The notes under the pieces: model-generated
Databases searched by the model: none
Told to the model about the DNA's origin: nothing
Seen by the model: the letters and a program-made list of their open reading frames with translations, nothing else
Origin: Adiantum capillus-veneris
Lineage: Eukaryota; Streptophyta; Polypodiopsida; Polypodiales; Pteridaceae
Assembly: GCA_014529385.2 (NCBI GenBank)
Contig: CM043967.1
Coordinates: 83,334,278 to 83,398,277 of the forward strand
Reading direction: 5' to 3'
DNA length: 64,000 nucleotides
Part shown: piece after piece, positions 33,384 through 44,293 of the stretch
Layout of the letters: each line of letters begins with the position of its first letter
Numbering within the stretch: the stretch's first letter is position 1
Made by a program: the position numbers and the translations under genes

Positions 33384-34119
33384 TCATATTTCATTAAGCA
33401 AGCCATGATGTGAACAATCAGACCCTTGTGCACGGTGACTTTCTGGCAGATGCAACATCTGATCGAAGGCTTGGGGGGCCATACGAGTCGTATGTGGGAC
33501 AGGGGGTTGCTGCGCATACAGAGTGTATCCTGGAGCCATATCTGCTGCCATGGGAGAGGGGATTGGCTGAATGTGCCCTGTGGACAGGGGTTGCTCCGGA
33601 ATGGGAGCACTGAATTGCTGCTCCCCTCGCTCTAGGTGTTTGGTGGTGCTATCAAATGTCGTATTTTTTGCTGACAGGGTTGGCGGCTCCCTGACTTCTT
33701 CACTCACCCGGTTAGGGTCTAATGCATGTTCTTTGGATTCTTTTTGGCATGCAAGGCAAGTTGTGGCAGGATTTTCCTTGCACAATGGCATTGGAGGTCT
33801 CTCTATGATAGGTGAGCTCCCCTTGCAGCTCGAGTTTCTGGTGGTGATTTCTTTGGTCTTCTACTGGTTTGACAGCACGTGGCTCGCCGAAAAAGTGTGA
33901 AGTTGGTGGTTTGTTCGTGGTGATGGAGTTGAATGCTCCCCCCTTATGGGGATCTATGTAGGAAGTGCGGTTCTGGTCTGCTGCGACGGCTAATACGATG
34001 GTATGTTCCCGTCTTATGGAGGTTCTGCCCGAGTCATGAAGCTGTATGTGGCAGGGATAATTTCCTGGTGGTAACCTTGGGCACTGTCCTCGGATCGATG
34101 TCGTCTGCTGGTATGCCAT
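33384..34119 (-). pseudogene. Unrecognised ORF pair, possible retroelement remnant
   Basis: Two minus-strand ORFs in different frames overlap (34119-33712 and 33791-33384) and probably come from one frame-shifted coding region. The first contains SYIDPHKGGAFNSITT. A similar string, YTDHPRKGGAANSSSS, occurs in the 9.5-kb LTR element (44293-43826). The second has a C-x-x-C pattern (CLACQ) and is Pro/Gln-rich. No known domain is recognised. The shared string suggests a decayed relative of that element, but the match is short. Confidence 0.35.
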
Positions 34120-34342
34120 GCTGTAGCAGGCCTTTGTGGTCTTTTATTATATCTGTACGAGTATTGGCCCCCTGTATAACCCTAGGTTTGTTGAACGATT
34201 TGTCAACTGTAATTGTCGTTGGTATGGTGGGCTCTCATGGCACATGTTGTGCATGAGACTACTGTCTATAAATTTTTTGGTGTTTAATTCAATTTCAACT
34301 CACTTATTGGTGAAAGTTGCAAAAAAATAAAAATAAAAATTT

Positions 34343-34569
34343 TGTTACCATATACATGTGGTAGTGATGTGTGTGAACACACTAGGACCGCCGGGGCATT
34401 TTTTCCCTCTTTAGGAGGTTTTTTCCCCCGTGCATTGTATATACGCCCATCACTCTAGGGCTATCTATCTTTACATTGCACACTAAGTAACACACTCTCT
34501 ATTGTGTGCCTTGAGCTTCCTTCGTCTTCTCCAAGCTGTGTGTGTTTCTCTGCAACCCTAATTCCAACA
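34343..34569 (+). repeat. 5' LTR of the copia element
   Basis: Starts TGTTACCATA and ends ATTCCAACA. A TATA-like tgtatata lies at 34436-34443. The LTR also has a short inverted pair, gtgtgtgaacacac, near its start. Confidence 0.95.
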
Positions 34570-34571
34570 AT

Positions 34572-34583
34572 TGGTATCAGAGC
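34572..34583 (+). other. Primer binding site, initiator Met-tRNA type
   Basis: tggtatcagagc lies two bases after the LTR. This is the standard copia primer site. Confidence 0.95.
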
Positions 34584-34931
34584 AAGTCACGTCCTCCCGG
34601 GCTTAGTCGCCAGCTGCTCCAGCACACGCCTGCTCACTTTCTCCGATTTCAGTGAGCTTTGGCGAGCGTTCGCAGGTCGACAAATATTTTGGGTGAGCTC
34701 AATGAGCTCGGTCTGCTCAGAATTTTGATTTGGGCTCATTTCGGCCTCCGTTTCCACTACGGGCAGTACTGCACAGGTTATTTCGTCATTTTGTGCAGAT
34801 TTTCTGTCAGTGCCGTTTTCTGCATAACAGGTGCCTTATAGTCTTCTACGGTTTGTGCTATATAGCACAAGTTGTTCCCGCTCCATTTCTCCTATTTTCG
34901 GGCAGTTTTCACATCAGGTGCAGCATTTACC

Positions 34932-37900
34932 ATGGCTGACAACAACAACACAGATGTGTTCAAGATGTTTGCTGCTGAGGACAAGTTGGATGGGGACAAC
35001 TACCCTATGTGGGCTTATATGATGCAACATGTTCTTGTGTCAAAAGGTGTCTAAAACATTGTGCAAGGCATTGATGTACGTCCTGGTTCTGAAGATGTAG
35101 GCGATGTTGAGGATGTTGCAGGTCTTGCTGCAAGGGTTGCAGCTGTTAGAGTTGTTTTGCCTATGGCAGAACAAGTTCGTTGGGATGTTAAGGATGCGCA
35201 GGCTCATGCATTGATTGCCTTGTCTGTGAAGCGCACCATTATTCCTCACATCCGTTCAGCAAAATCTGCAAAACAGGCTTGGGATATTCTAGCAGGTCTT
35301 TATGCAAGCCGCAATGAGGCTAAAATTGCTTTGCTGCGTAAAGAGCTAGAGTCGAAGATTATGCATGAGGAAGATGATATGGACACTTTCCTTGCTAGTG
35401 TCAAGGATATCAATGAGCAACTCATTTCTGCAGGTGAAGTCATTTCGGACAGTTCCCTTGTGCAGACTGTTCTTGATGCCTTACCAGATTCCTACCAGAC
35501 TTTTGCTAGTACTTGGAGACTCATGACCCAAGGAAATCCTGAAGTTGTCAAGTTTGATGCATTATGCACATTGCTGTTGCAAGAGTCACTTTCTAGAAAA
35601 AACAGGACTAGGCAGCGTGCAGTTGAATAGGCTTTTATTGCTTCTCAAAGAAAGGGTGGTAACAGTAATGCAACCACTTCTTATGGTTCTGCTGCGAGTG
35701 GCAAAAATTCTGTTCCTAATGCTTCTGCTGGCAGCACTTCGTCTGGCAATTCTGGTGATAAGGGCAAAAAGAAGATGCGTTGCCATTATTGTAAAGCCAA
35801 TGATCACTTGATCAAGTCGTGTCCTAAGTTGAAGGCCAAAGAGGCTAAGAAGAAAGAGGGTGGTTCCACTGCAAATGCTGGTTCCACTACAAATGCAGCC
35901 ATTGTTGAGTCTTCTGTGAAAGGAGATTGCGATGCTGATGTTGATGCAGAATGGGCTTTTAGCGCAGAGTGCACTTACAATCCTGCTGTCCATGATGCAT
36001 GCTTGTCAGTTGCTGCAGATTCACATGTGTGGTATTTCGACAGTGGTGCTACAAAGCACATTACCTCACATCGTGAATTGTTTACCTCTCTCGAGTCTGT
36101 CCCTCATGGGAATTCAGTCACTTGTGCCAACAACGCCTCTTATCCAGTTCAGGGAGTTGGAAAGATTGTGCTCACTGCTGCTAATGGCAGTTCCTTCACA
36201 CTTGTTGATGCACTTTATGTACCTGGGATCAAGAAGAATCTCTTGTCTGTATCCGCACTTGCTAGACTTGGACTTGTAGTCAAATTTGTGGATGACAGAT
36301 GTACAGTTCATGATCTCAGTTTTGGTGATGAAATTGTTGCATCTGGGCTTTTGTGCCGTGGGCTGTATAAGCTCACTTTGTATGACAAGTGTGGACAAAA
36401 TTTTGCAAATGCTGTTGCAGATTCAAGGGCTATTTCAGATGCAAAACTTTGGCATGCACGTTTTGGTCATCTGAATTTTGCCAGTTTGCTGCGTTTGCAG
36501 AAATCTGATATGGTTGCTTCTTTGCCGCCTCTTGAAGCACCTGTCAAACATGTTTGTGAAGGCTGTATTCTGGGTAAAATGCAGCGTTCTAAGTTTCCAA
36601 AGGATGGTTCAGTTAGGGCCACATGCAGGTTGCAGCTTGTGCATAGTGATGTTTGTGGGCCCATGCAAACTCCGTCCTTGGGCAATTACCTGTACTTCGT
36701 GACTTTCATTGATGATTACTCCAGGCATGCATGGGTATTTCCGCTTAAAGCGAAGTCCGAAGTTTTTATGTGCTTCAAACAATTTTTGGCTATGGCTGAA
36801 AATGTCTCAAAATGTACTATGGGCACCCTCCGTTCCGATCGAGGGGGGGAGTATATGTCTCATGAATTTAATGCATTTCTGGCTAGTCGTGGGATAAAAC
36901 ACCAATGTACAGTGCCTTATACACCTCAGCAAAATGGTGTTGCTGAGAGGAAAAACAGGTCACTAACGGAAATGGCACGATGTATGGTCAAAAGTCAAGC
37001 TTTGCCGCATTCTTTTTGGCTTGAGGCCATCATGTGTGCCACTTATGTACTTAACAGGTGTCCTACGAAAGCTTTGCAGTCTATTACTCCATATGAAGCA
37101 TGGCATGATAGAAAGCCTTCTATTGAGCACATGCGTGTTTTTGGCTGTTTGGCATATGCTTTGGTGCCACAAGTGCAGCGCAGAAAATTGGATGATAAGG
37201 CTGTCAAATGTATTTTTGTTGGTTATAGTGCTGAAAGCAAAGCTTACAGGTTGTATCATCTGCAAACAAAACGTATTCTGGTTTCACGGGATATAGTGTT
37301 TGTGGAAGATTCTGTTCATCCCTTGCTGTCATGTACTAGAGACAGTAATGTAAGCTCACAGGACATTTATGACACTTTGTTGCCTCTTTTCAGTGGTGGA
37401 AATACGAATGTAAGTTCCAATGAGGCAAATGTACAACCTATGGGGGTTTCTAAAAATGTTTTAGAACAGCCTATTACTGATGCAGATGTACATGATGTAC
37501 TTGATGAGGAAAGAGCTGAAAATGAGCAGGCTAGAGGTATGCCAAAATGGCTGGTGCACACTTTGCGTGACAGTAAATTGGATGCACCTTTATCTAGTCG
37601 TACTCGTTCAGGCTCTCGCCATGCATCTTATGCATCAGATTGTTATGCCTTGGCTGTGTCTAGTTTACATGATGTTGAGGAGCCTCTGTCTTTTGATGAA
37701 GCACAGAATTTAGAAAATTGGATTACTGCCATGAAATCAGAATATGATGCACTTATAGAGAATGACACATGGACTTTATGTGATTTGCCTCCTGGCAAAA
37801 AGGCCATTGGTACGAAGTGGGTTTACAAGTTGAAACGCAAGCCGGATGGTGAGATCGATCGCCATAAGGCTCGACTTGTTGCAAAGGGTTATGCACAACA

Positions 37901-39218
37901 AAAAGGCATAGATTATGAAGAGACTTTTGCTCCCACTTGTCGTATGACTACTGTGCGTTTTCTATGTGCATTGGCAGCTCATTTTGGTTGGGATGTACAT
38001 CAATCAGACATTGTTACTGCTTTCTTGAATGGTGACATATTTGAGGAAGTTTATGTAACGCAGCCTCGCGGTTTTGTCATAAAAGGACAAGAGGACAAAG
38101 TGTGCAAATGTAAGAAGGCTTTGTATGGGTTGAAGCAATCTCCTCGTGCTTGGTATGAGAAAGCTGACACTCATTTGGTTAAACGAGGCTTTCGTAACAG
38201 TCCAACAGAAAGCACATTGTATGTAAAGCGTGAGGATGATGTATTTCTCATTGTGGTTCTTTATGTTGATGATTTGCTGATCACTGGACCAAATGAGAGA
38301 CATATTGCTGAATTTAAGGCTGATTTGAATGCTACTTTCAAGATGAAAGATTTGGGGCTATTGCATCATTACTTGGGTATACAGTTTAAGCAGTGTGATG
38401 GTGGTATTGCCTTGTGTCAGAAAAGTTACATAGAGACATTGCTATGTAAGTTTGGACTTGAGGATTGCAAACCTATTGCCACTCCCATGGAAATAGGTTT
38501 GAAGTTGAGTCTACATGATGCTGGCGATCCTGCTGATGTCACTCTTTACCAAACTGCTGTTGGCTGCCTCATTTATGTATGCAACATGAGGCCAGATATT
38601 CAGTTTGCAGTCTCACAGGTCAGCAGATTTATGCATAGCCCAGGGTCTAAGCATTGGCAGGTTGTCAAGAGGATTTTCCGCTACCTTAGTGGCACTTTAC
38701 ATCTTGGCTTGTTTTATCCCAAGGGGGGATCATTGCCGCCAGACTTACATGCTTTTTCAGACTCAGATTGGGCTGGTTGTTTTGACACGTGAGTGTCCAC
38801 AAGTGGTTTTTGTTTCATGCTTGGCACTTCATGTATATCATGGTTGAGCAAGAAGCAACCTACTGTGGCCACTTCGAGTTGTGAGGCTGAGTACAGGGCA
38901 GTCTTCACAGCTACGGTTGAGTGTGTATGGCTCAGAAGCCTTATGGCTGACTTGGGTGTTGGACAGGACACTGCCAACACTATCTACACTGACAGTCAGA
39001 GCGCATTGGCAGTTGCGAGGAACCCAATTTTTCATGCTCGCACAAAGCACATTGAGGTGCATTACCACTATGTCAGGGAGAGGCTCTCAGCAGGAGAGAT
39101 CAGCTTGGCTTATGTGCCAACACAGGACAACCTTGCAGATCTTTTCACAAAGGCATTGTCTCGTGAGAAGCTTGAAGCTTTCCACAAAGCTTTGGGCTTA
39201 CTCCCCTTTGTGGACTGA
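34932..39218 (+). pseudogene. Copia gag-pol polyprotein with three in-frame stops
   Basis: One frame runs from ATG 34932 to the stop at 39216-39218. Gag (UBN2-type) runs to about 35700 and is followed by a CCHC zinc knuckle (CHYCKANDHLIKSC). Next come a protease with FDSGATKH, a pre-integrase HHCC segment (LWHARFGHLN...C..C), and an integrase whose D, D and E lie in VHSDVCGP, LRSDRGGEY and GVAERKNRS. The reverse transcriptase has TKWVYKLKRKPDG, SDIVTAFLNGD and LYVDDLLITG. RNase H has AFSDSDWAG, SSCEAEYRAV and TDSQSALAVA. Stops interrupt at 35052-35054 (TAA), 35628-35630 (TAG) and 38790-38792 (TGA). Each is one C-to-T change from a sense codon. Otherwise the frame is clean over about 4.3 kb, so this copy moved recently or was mobilised in trans. 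Confidence 0.95.
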
Positions 39219-39282
39219 TCCTGTCCTCAGAGCATGGCACTTCCCTTTACTCATGTGCCAGCTCTCGTTCACCGCATCACTC

Positions 39283-39293
39283 CAGGGGGGATT
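39283..39293 (+). other. Polypurine tract of the copia element
   Basis: aggggggatt lies directly before the 3' LTR. Confidence 0.8.
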
Positions 39294-39520
39294 TGTTACC
39301 ATATACATGTGGTAGTGATGTGTGTGAACACACTAGGACCGCCAGGGCATTTTTTCCCTCTTTAGGAGGTTTTTTTCCCCGTGCATTGTATATACGCCCA
39401 TCACTCTAGGGCTATCTATCTTTACATTGCACACTAAGTAACACACTCTCTATTGTGTGCCTTGAGCTTCCTTCGTCTTCTCCAAGCTGTGTGTGTTTCT
39501 CTGCAACCCTAATTCCAACA
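39294..39520 (+). repeat. 3' LTR of the copia element
   Basis: Matches 34343-34569 with two substitutions. Followed by the duplication AATTT. Confidence 0.95.
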
Positions 39521-39546
39521 AATTTATATGCTGTGAGTTTTGTTTG

Positions 39547-39678
39547 AAATGCCTTGAAATGTCAACAATTAAAGTTAATGTGATGGTGCAAAATGCCTTG
39601 AAATGCCAAAAATTAAAATTAATGTGATGTTGAGAAATGCCTTGAAATATCAAAAAATTAAGGTTAATGCGATAGTGA
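39547..39678. repeat. 44-bp tandem repeat, three copies
   Basis: Units starting aaatgccttgaaat at about 39547, 39591 and 39635, each followed by a caa-attaa-gttaatg-gat segment. Non-coding. Confidence 0.8.
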
Positions 39679-39776
39679 AAATTGGATGGTGAAAGTTTTG
39701 CATGTTTCTCCACCACTCTCCTATGACCTTCTTGGCCAAAAAAGGGGTAGAGTAGGGTGAGAAAGGTCGTGTGTGA

Positions 39777-40786
39777 TGTGGGACGCATGTCTAACCTCAC
39801 CATCCTATCTTATTGCAGTATTAGCGAGAACCATGATTAAATTGTCAATCCAGGGGACGAAGCTGACTCGACTAGTGCATAGAGGCTACGAGAGGTTGTC
39901 AATCTCTCGGAAAACAACTAACAACTCGCATCTAACTCAAGCTACACTCAAGTGACTGAAATCACCAAAAGCCAATCGCTCATAGGCAAACAAATCACAT
40001 CCGTTACAACATCAAATGACATTCAAACATAACGAAACTTCTAGGAAATGTTTATAAGACCTAAGCACACATGCTATGGTCTCAAACCCCACTTTAGGTA
40101 AAGTTCCAAAATCGCGATTATTAACAACAATGGATTTTTGACCTAGTCGTTTTCGACCCAGAATGCATCTAAATGCTTAGCAATGATGTCCCAATACCCC
40201 ACCTATGCTTAGTTTTTGATTTGAAAGTGTAAATTCCTAGTTATGATAAAATTAGGCTGCGGGTCGGCGACGTCAAACACTACGAAATATTGTGAACTAC
40301 TTACGTCAATGCATAGAGCTCTTACCTGCAGTTCAATGCAACAAACGTGACTGCAATGTGACAACCGGGGAGGGAGTAGGAAGTGTAAGAAGGAGAGGAG
40401 TGAGCGCCATTAGCTCACGCTGCGTTTCTATTATCCAAAAACTTAATAAAATCTTTACAAAGTTGGCTTTTATACCTTAGCCAAGGTCTAAAATGTGTAA
40501 TGTCTGGCGCCCAAGACCTTTGAGGCTCCACACTTATTGCATCTGCAACCCAGGTATACTAAGTGACCTATGCTCTACATCTTGCAACTCTTATTGAGCC
40601 CGTAACATGTTAAATATTACAATGGCTTGAAATAAATTGAGGATTTACAATACGTGACCATTGTGGAAAAACATGTAATAAATGTGTAACTCCAATCTTT
40701 ACTGCTTGTTCACTTTGATCTTCGATGTGCATCTGTACGTCTTGGTCTTTAGCAGCTTCTGTTAACTGATGTTGACTCAGTTAACA
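39777..40786 (-). repeat. LTR of element Z (3' LTR in element orientation)
   Basis: Starts TGTGGGACG and ends CAGTTAACA on the plus strand. It contains aaaatcgcgattattaac (40109-40126), half of the palindrome repeated in the leader. The terminal gttaactga...tcagttaac pair (40761-40785) is a perfect 9-bp inverted repeat in this copy only. Confidence 0.9.
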
Positions 40787-40800
40787 TTCCCCCCTTTCGA
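40787..40800 (-). other. Polypurine tract of element Z
   Basis: On the minus strand tcgaaaggggggaa precedes the LTR, as required for plus-strand priming. Confidence 0.8.
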
Positions 40801-41755
40801 TTTTAGTGCCCGTCCTCGGGCACTGTTGAAAAGTGTGGAAGGTTTTGATTGGTTGTTGATAGACTGATCTTCATTTTGTCGTTGGATTTGTTGATGAGGT
40901 TCAATTTGCTGCAGCGTCTTCATTGATCTGAATAGTCGATTTTGAGAGATGATGTTGCATGTGTTCGTTGTAATAGCATAATGATGAGGCTTCTATTTAT
41001 TTATGAAAAGTATGTACAAGGGAAGTAGAATGATGAGGTTCTAAATTAGGGTCTAATACCTGGATGACCAAAGAAAAAAAACCCAGTGGAAAAAAAATGC
41101 CTTTGGGATACGTGCATTATTGGAGTACTTACGAGCATGGAAAATATTAATAAAGTACTCAAGGAATTATTTGCTGATAGATATGGAATTTAAAAAGGTA
41201 GCAAATATGAGAGGGTAGCTTGATGGAACATTGGTTTGCCTGTTGGAGTCCACTCAAGGTGCATAGGTGGAAGCAAAAAAGAGTGTCTAATGCATATGTC
41301 CAATGGTGGGACATCCTATATGCATACACAGAAATGCATGGGAAACAACATGTTGTGCCAGAAAGATTTTGAGGGGTTATTCAGAAAGATGGTGTAGCTA
41401 TAAAAGCATATGACATAGCTTTGCAAGCTGGCACCCCTTTATAAATGGTTTTCGTTGACGAGGATATGTGCTCTCATCTTACTGTGCACTGTGCGTGAGT
41501 GTTGACTCTACGACACTCCACCAATTGTAAGTTAATAGACTTTGACTCTTATGCTCATCTCAACCAGCATGAGCAACATGACTTTAGATATGCTCAACTC
41601 TTCCAGCTTGAGCGTAGGCCTAATAACTACGACTCTTAGCACAAAGTTTAATATGACTTGAAGCTTTGGGACTAACGTTTTGCTCATTTTATGGCTCAAC
41701 AGCCCAACTGTGACTATGCCAAAGAGTTTTTTTTGCACCCTGGCGACTTGAATTT
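40801..41755 (-). other. 3' untranslated region of element Z
   Basis: No supported ORF; only short fragments on both strands. gtgcccgtcctcgggcac (40807-40824) is a strong hairpin (gtgcccg/cgggcac) near the polypurine tract. Confidence 0.5.
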
Positions 41756-42292
41756 TCACATTCTTATGCTTACTACAATCATTTCTTCAGGTAAAAGTAA
41801 GCTTGAATCCTCAAAAAGAGGATTAGTGAAGGACCAAGTTGGCATTGAAGGTTTCTTTTGCCATACCTGTTTTATCATCTTTGGATGTGCATTCTTGTTG
41901 GTTGGGTTTTCCTTCTTTGACTGTGAAGACTCTATTATCTGTTTGATTCTCCAAATAGGCCTGTTGATAGGAGTCTTTGATGTTGTTGTAGGCCTTTGTT
42001 GGTTGTCGACATTTGGATTTTGACTAGGAGCATTGGAAGACTTAGGAATCCAAATCTCTCGATGACCTTTGTATCTCCATTGTTGACTTTGTTTTGCTCT
42101 AGGTCTTGTTGAGTTCTTGAGATCTTCATGCAAGTCTGATGTTGTTGCAGTTGGCTTATGGTTGACTAGTAGCCAAATATTTGTATGTCTTGTATAGAAT
42201 CCTTGTCCAAGAGAAACATCCTTTGAGATAAACATCCTTTGAGATCCGTCTTTTTTCTGTATCCTCTTGAGAGTTGTGGTTGACTTTAGCAT
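41756..42292 (-). CDS. Element Z ORF, C-terminal piece, unknown function
   Basis: 178 codons, polar and basic, rich in Lys, Thr, Asn and Pro, in the same frame as the ORFs at 43304-45883. It has no recognised motif. The internal QQWRYKGHREIWIPKSS is the only segment with aromatic content. It lies last in element orientation. It could be coding or a decayed remnant, since no homologue is available to judge by. Confidence 0.3.
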   Translation of the reverse strand: MLKSTTTLKRIQKKDGSQRMFISKDVSLGQGFYTRHTNIWLLVNHKPTATTSDLHEDLKNSTRPRAKQSQQWRYKGHREIWIPKSSNAPSQNPNVDNQQRPTTTSKTPINRPIWRIKQIIESSQSKKENPTNKNAHPKMIKQVWQKKPSMPTWSFTNPLFEDSSLLLPEEMIVVSIRM

Positions 42293-42648
42293 CTTTTGAT
42301 GTTGTTCTGTTGTATACCTGCTTCTTAGGTATCCTAGGATATTGTCGAGGTTGATACCTTGTTGGCCTATCTGTCTGTTACCTCCATAGTATTCTTGTTA
42401 TTTTAAGCTCCATTGTGATGCTATCCATCCCATGTGTTTGTCTTTCTGTGTGGATGTCCTGTCTTTAATCCAAACCGGATCATTGACTTTGACTAAACTG
42501 CTCGGAACAATTAGCTAAAATATCTTTGCTTTTCTAGGTGTCTCCTTAGAGGGTTCACTTGGGTCAGCAATTGACTTGAAATTTTGAAAGCCTGACTCGC
42601 TTGAAGAAGCTAATCCATGAGGGTTCTTTGATGTAGAGGCATATGCTG

Positions 42649-43275
42649 TCACACCTTCTTTGCTAATCGGTGGAGGGCCACTTTAGCTTTACCTTTGTCT
42701 GCAAGATTTTTCTTCGATCCTTGTGACTTCTGCAACTCTGAATCTTGAATTTTTGGTTCTATTGAAGATCTTTGTCCAGCTTTTGCCATGGTCTCATCTT
42801 GATCTAACTGTGTCTCTATGGAGGGTAGCTTGAGATTTTTTGTTGCAATCTGACTTACAACAGCTGATTCTGCTGGCAATGAGTGATTGAGCTTTGGACT
42901 TCCTATTGCTTCCTGGTTGTTTGCAACCTCGTCCTCCTTTACTTCTATCTTTGATGACATTCTCTGCTCAATAGCTATCGTGGTTGATCTTTGCTCTGTT
43001 TGATGTGCACTTGCTATTGCCTGATTTGCTTTAAGCTCTTCTGAAGTTCTGTTCGATGGAGATGAATCATCTTCAATAAGCTTTGCTTTGATATCAGTCT
43101 CCATTTTAACCGTGCTTGAGGACTTCGTGCTGTCGTCCATGGGTGACCAGTCTTGGTCTTCATTCTTTGTTGTCTGTGATGACTCCATCATGTTTGAATT
43201 CTGTATCTCTAACATCTTCTCGGCCATTGGCATTCCTATTATGATGTCTTGTGGCATATATTTTGCTGTGATCAC
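42649..43275 (-). CDS. Element Z ORF, Ser/Thr/Glu-rich, with a protease-like edge motif
   Basis: 208 codons in a frame shifted from its upstream neighbour. It starts with KYMPQDIIIGMPMAEKM, which recalls the end of Gypsy-type proteases (D-I-I-L-G-M-x-W-L). No D-T/S-G-A active site is visible upstream. The rest is low-complexity and charged (many Ser, Thr, Glu, Lys), probably disordered. The sequence gaagtaagt at the upstream boundary (43311-43303, minus strand) could be a splice donor instead of a frame error. Confidence 0.35.
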   Translation of the reverse strand: MITAKYMPQDIIIGMPMAEKMLEIQNSNMMESSQTTKNEDQDWSPMDDSTKSSSTVKMETDIKAKLIEDDSSPSNRTSEELKANQAIASAHQTEQRSTTIAIEQRMSSKIEVKEDEVANNQEAIGSPKLNHSLPAESAVVSQIATKNLKLPSIETQLDQDETMAKAGQRSSIEPKIQDSELQKSQGSKKNLADKGKAKVALHRLAKKV

Positions 43276-43303
43276 GTGGAATTGAGTTGTGATAAACTTG
43301 AAC

Positions 43304-43783
43304 TTACTTCAATGGTGGTGGAGATGATTCCCCAGCATTCTGTCGTTTGTCTCGAGATATGCTCACAAATTCAGGAGCATCTTCCAACTGCGGTTGTCCA
43401 CATCTTTTCCAAGTGCGAAAAGACATGAGGTTTTTGTCTAGTTGAAAATCTAGCTTTACTTCTCCTGACAGCTTTTCTTCGTTTTCACCAATAATGTTGC
43501 ACTTGATCTTCTCAGAATTTCTTTTTTTATTGAGTGCTTTTGTGGTGGCAGTGTCCGTGGGTTGAACTTTTTCTACATTGGCTTTGCTTTGATCACCTGC
43601 TTCTATTGATGTCGACTTGTATGACTGTGCTACCGCACTTTTTTGCAATTGTTGAGCATTGTCCTCCTGCATTTGAGTAACCTTTGACCTTAATAGATCC
43701 ATTGTACTGTCTGGCAGAATCTGTTTCTTCAGAGGAGATTTTGGTAGTGACCTTTGTGTAGCCTTTTGGACTTTGTCTCTCAT
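43304..43783 (-). CDS. Element Z ORF, charged segment, unknown function
   Basis: 159 codons, first half Lys/Gln/Ser-rich (QKATQRSLPKSPLKKQ). A more ordered end contains GEVKLDFQLDKNLMSFRTW and PQLEDAPEFVSISRDK. It is in frame with 43826-44293, separated by a TAA (43826-43828) and about 13 codons, so both were probably one ORF. No known domain. Confidence 0.35.
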   Translation of the reverse strand: MRDKVQKATQRSLPKSPLKKQILPDSTMDLLRSKVTQMQEDNAQQLQKSAVAQSYKSTSIEAGDQSKANVEKVQPTDTATTKALNKKRNSEKIKCNIIGENEEKLSGEVKLDFQLDKNLMSFRTWKRCGQPQLEDAPEFVSISRDKRQNAGESSPPPLK

Positions 43784-43825
43784 TGATTTTGACTTTTCTG
43801 TTACCTGTTTTGGCAGCTTGAGGCT

Positions 43826-44293
43826 TTACATCATCTTTAGATAATCCTTGACTTCAAGTTTAGCATCCGTAGGGGCTTGTACAAGGTCATGAACCTGCTG
43901 CTGTTGAGAATCATTTCCATTTGCATTTCGATATGTATATGCGAGCTTGGTCTCACGCAATTGCTTGAACACTATGAGATTTTTTGGCTTTTGACTTTGA
44001 CTCGTGTAGATCAACTGAAACTTTTGTCCCCGATGATCTTCATAGAAGAATTTTTCTGCAGATTTTAATGGTTTCTGGGTCAATGGAAAACTTCCAACAA
44101 CCATATGGTCTTCCAATGGTTTTTGCTTTGAAGGGGTCTGCTGGTTAGAAGTTCTTGGGCTTCTAACTGGTGTAGCATTTTCTGGTACTAGAGCTGAGCT
44201 TGATGAATTTGCAGCTCCCCCCTTCCTAGGGTGATCAGTATAGCCTGCTTCATTATGAGAGCTCAAAACTGTTTGGCTCTGGTTGAGTCTCAC
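43826..44293 (-). CDS. Element Z ORF, seventh YxDxxGxxY-like motif
   Basis: It directly follows a TAG (44294-44296) in the same frame as the upstream ORF. It contains FYEDHRGQKF, a late version of the Y-x-D-x-x-G-x-x-Y motif, then QLIYTSQSQKPKNLIVFKQL. The N-terminal part has YTDHPRKGGAANSSSS, shared in outline with 34119-33712. The segment between is Pro/Ser-rich. No known domain. Confidence 0.4.
   Translation of the reverse strand: MRLNQSQTVLSSHNEAGYTDHPRKGGAANSSSSALVPENATPVRSPRTSNQQTPSKQKPLEDHMVVGSFPLTQKPLKSAEKFFYEDHRGQKFQLIYTSQSQKPKNLIVFKQLRETKLAYTYRNANGNDSQQQQVHDLVQAPTDAKLEVKDYLKMM

Larger units (their letters stand above)
34343..39520 (+). mobile_element. Ty1/copia LTR retrotransposon, nearly complete
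   Basis: It has LTRs of 227 bp at 34343-34569 and 39294-39520, a 5-bp duplication AATTT (34338-34342 and 39521-39525), a primer site complementary to initiator Met-tRNA, one gag-pol frame in copia order and a polypurine tract. The LTRs differ at only two positions by eye, so the insertion is recent. Three in-frame stops break the polyprotein, with no frameshift. Confidence 0.96.

Noticed and set aside
34932-39218. Stops in copia gag-pol corrected by U-to-C RNA editing, as in fern organelles
   Set aside because: That editing is known from organelle transcripts. A nuclear retrotransposon is not expected to be edited, and methylation-linked C-to-T decay is simpler.
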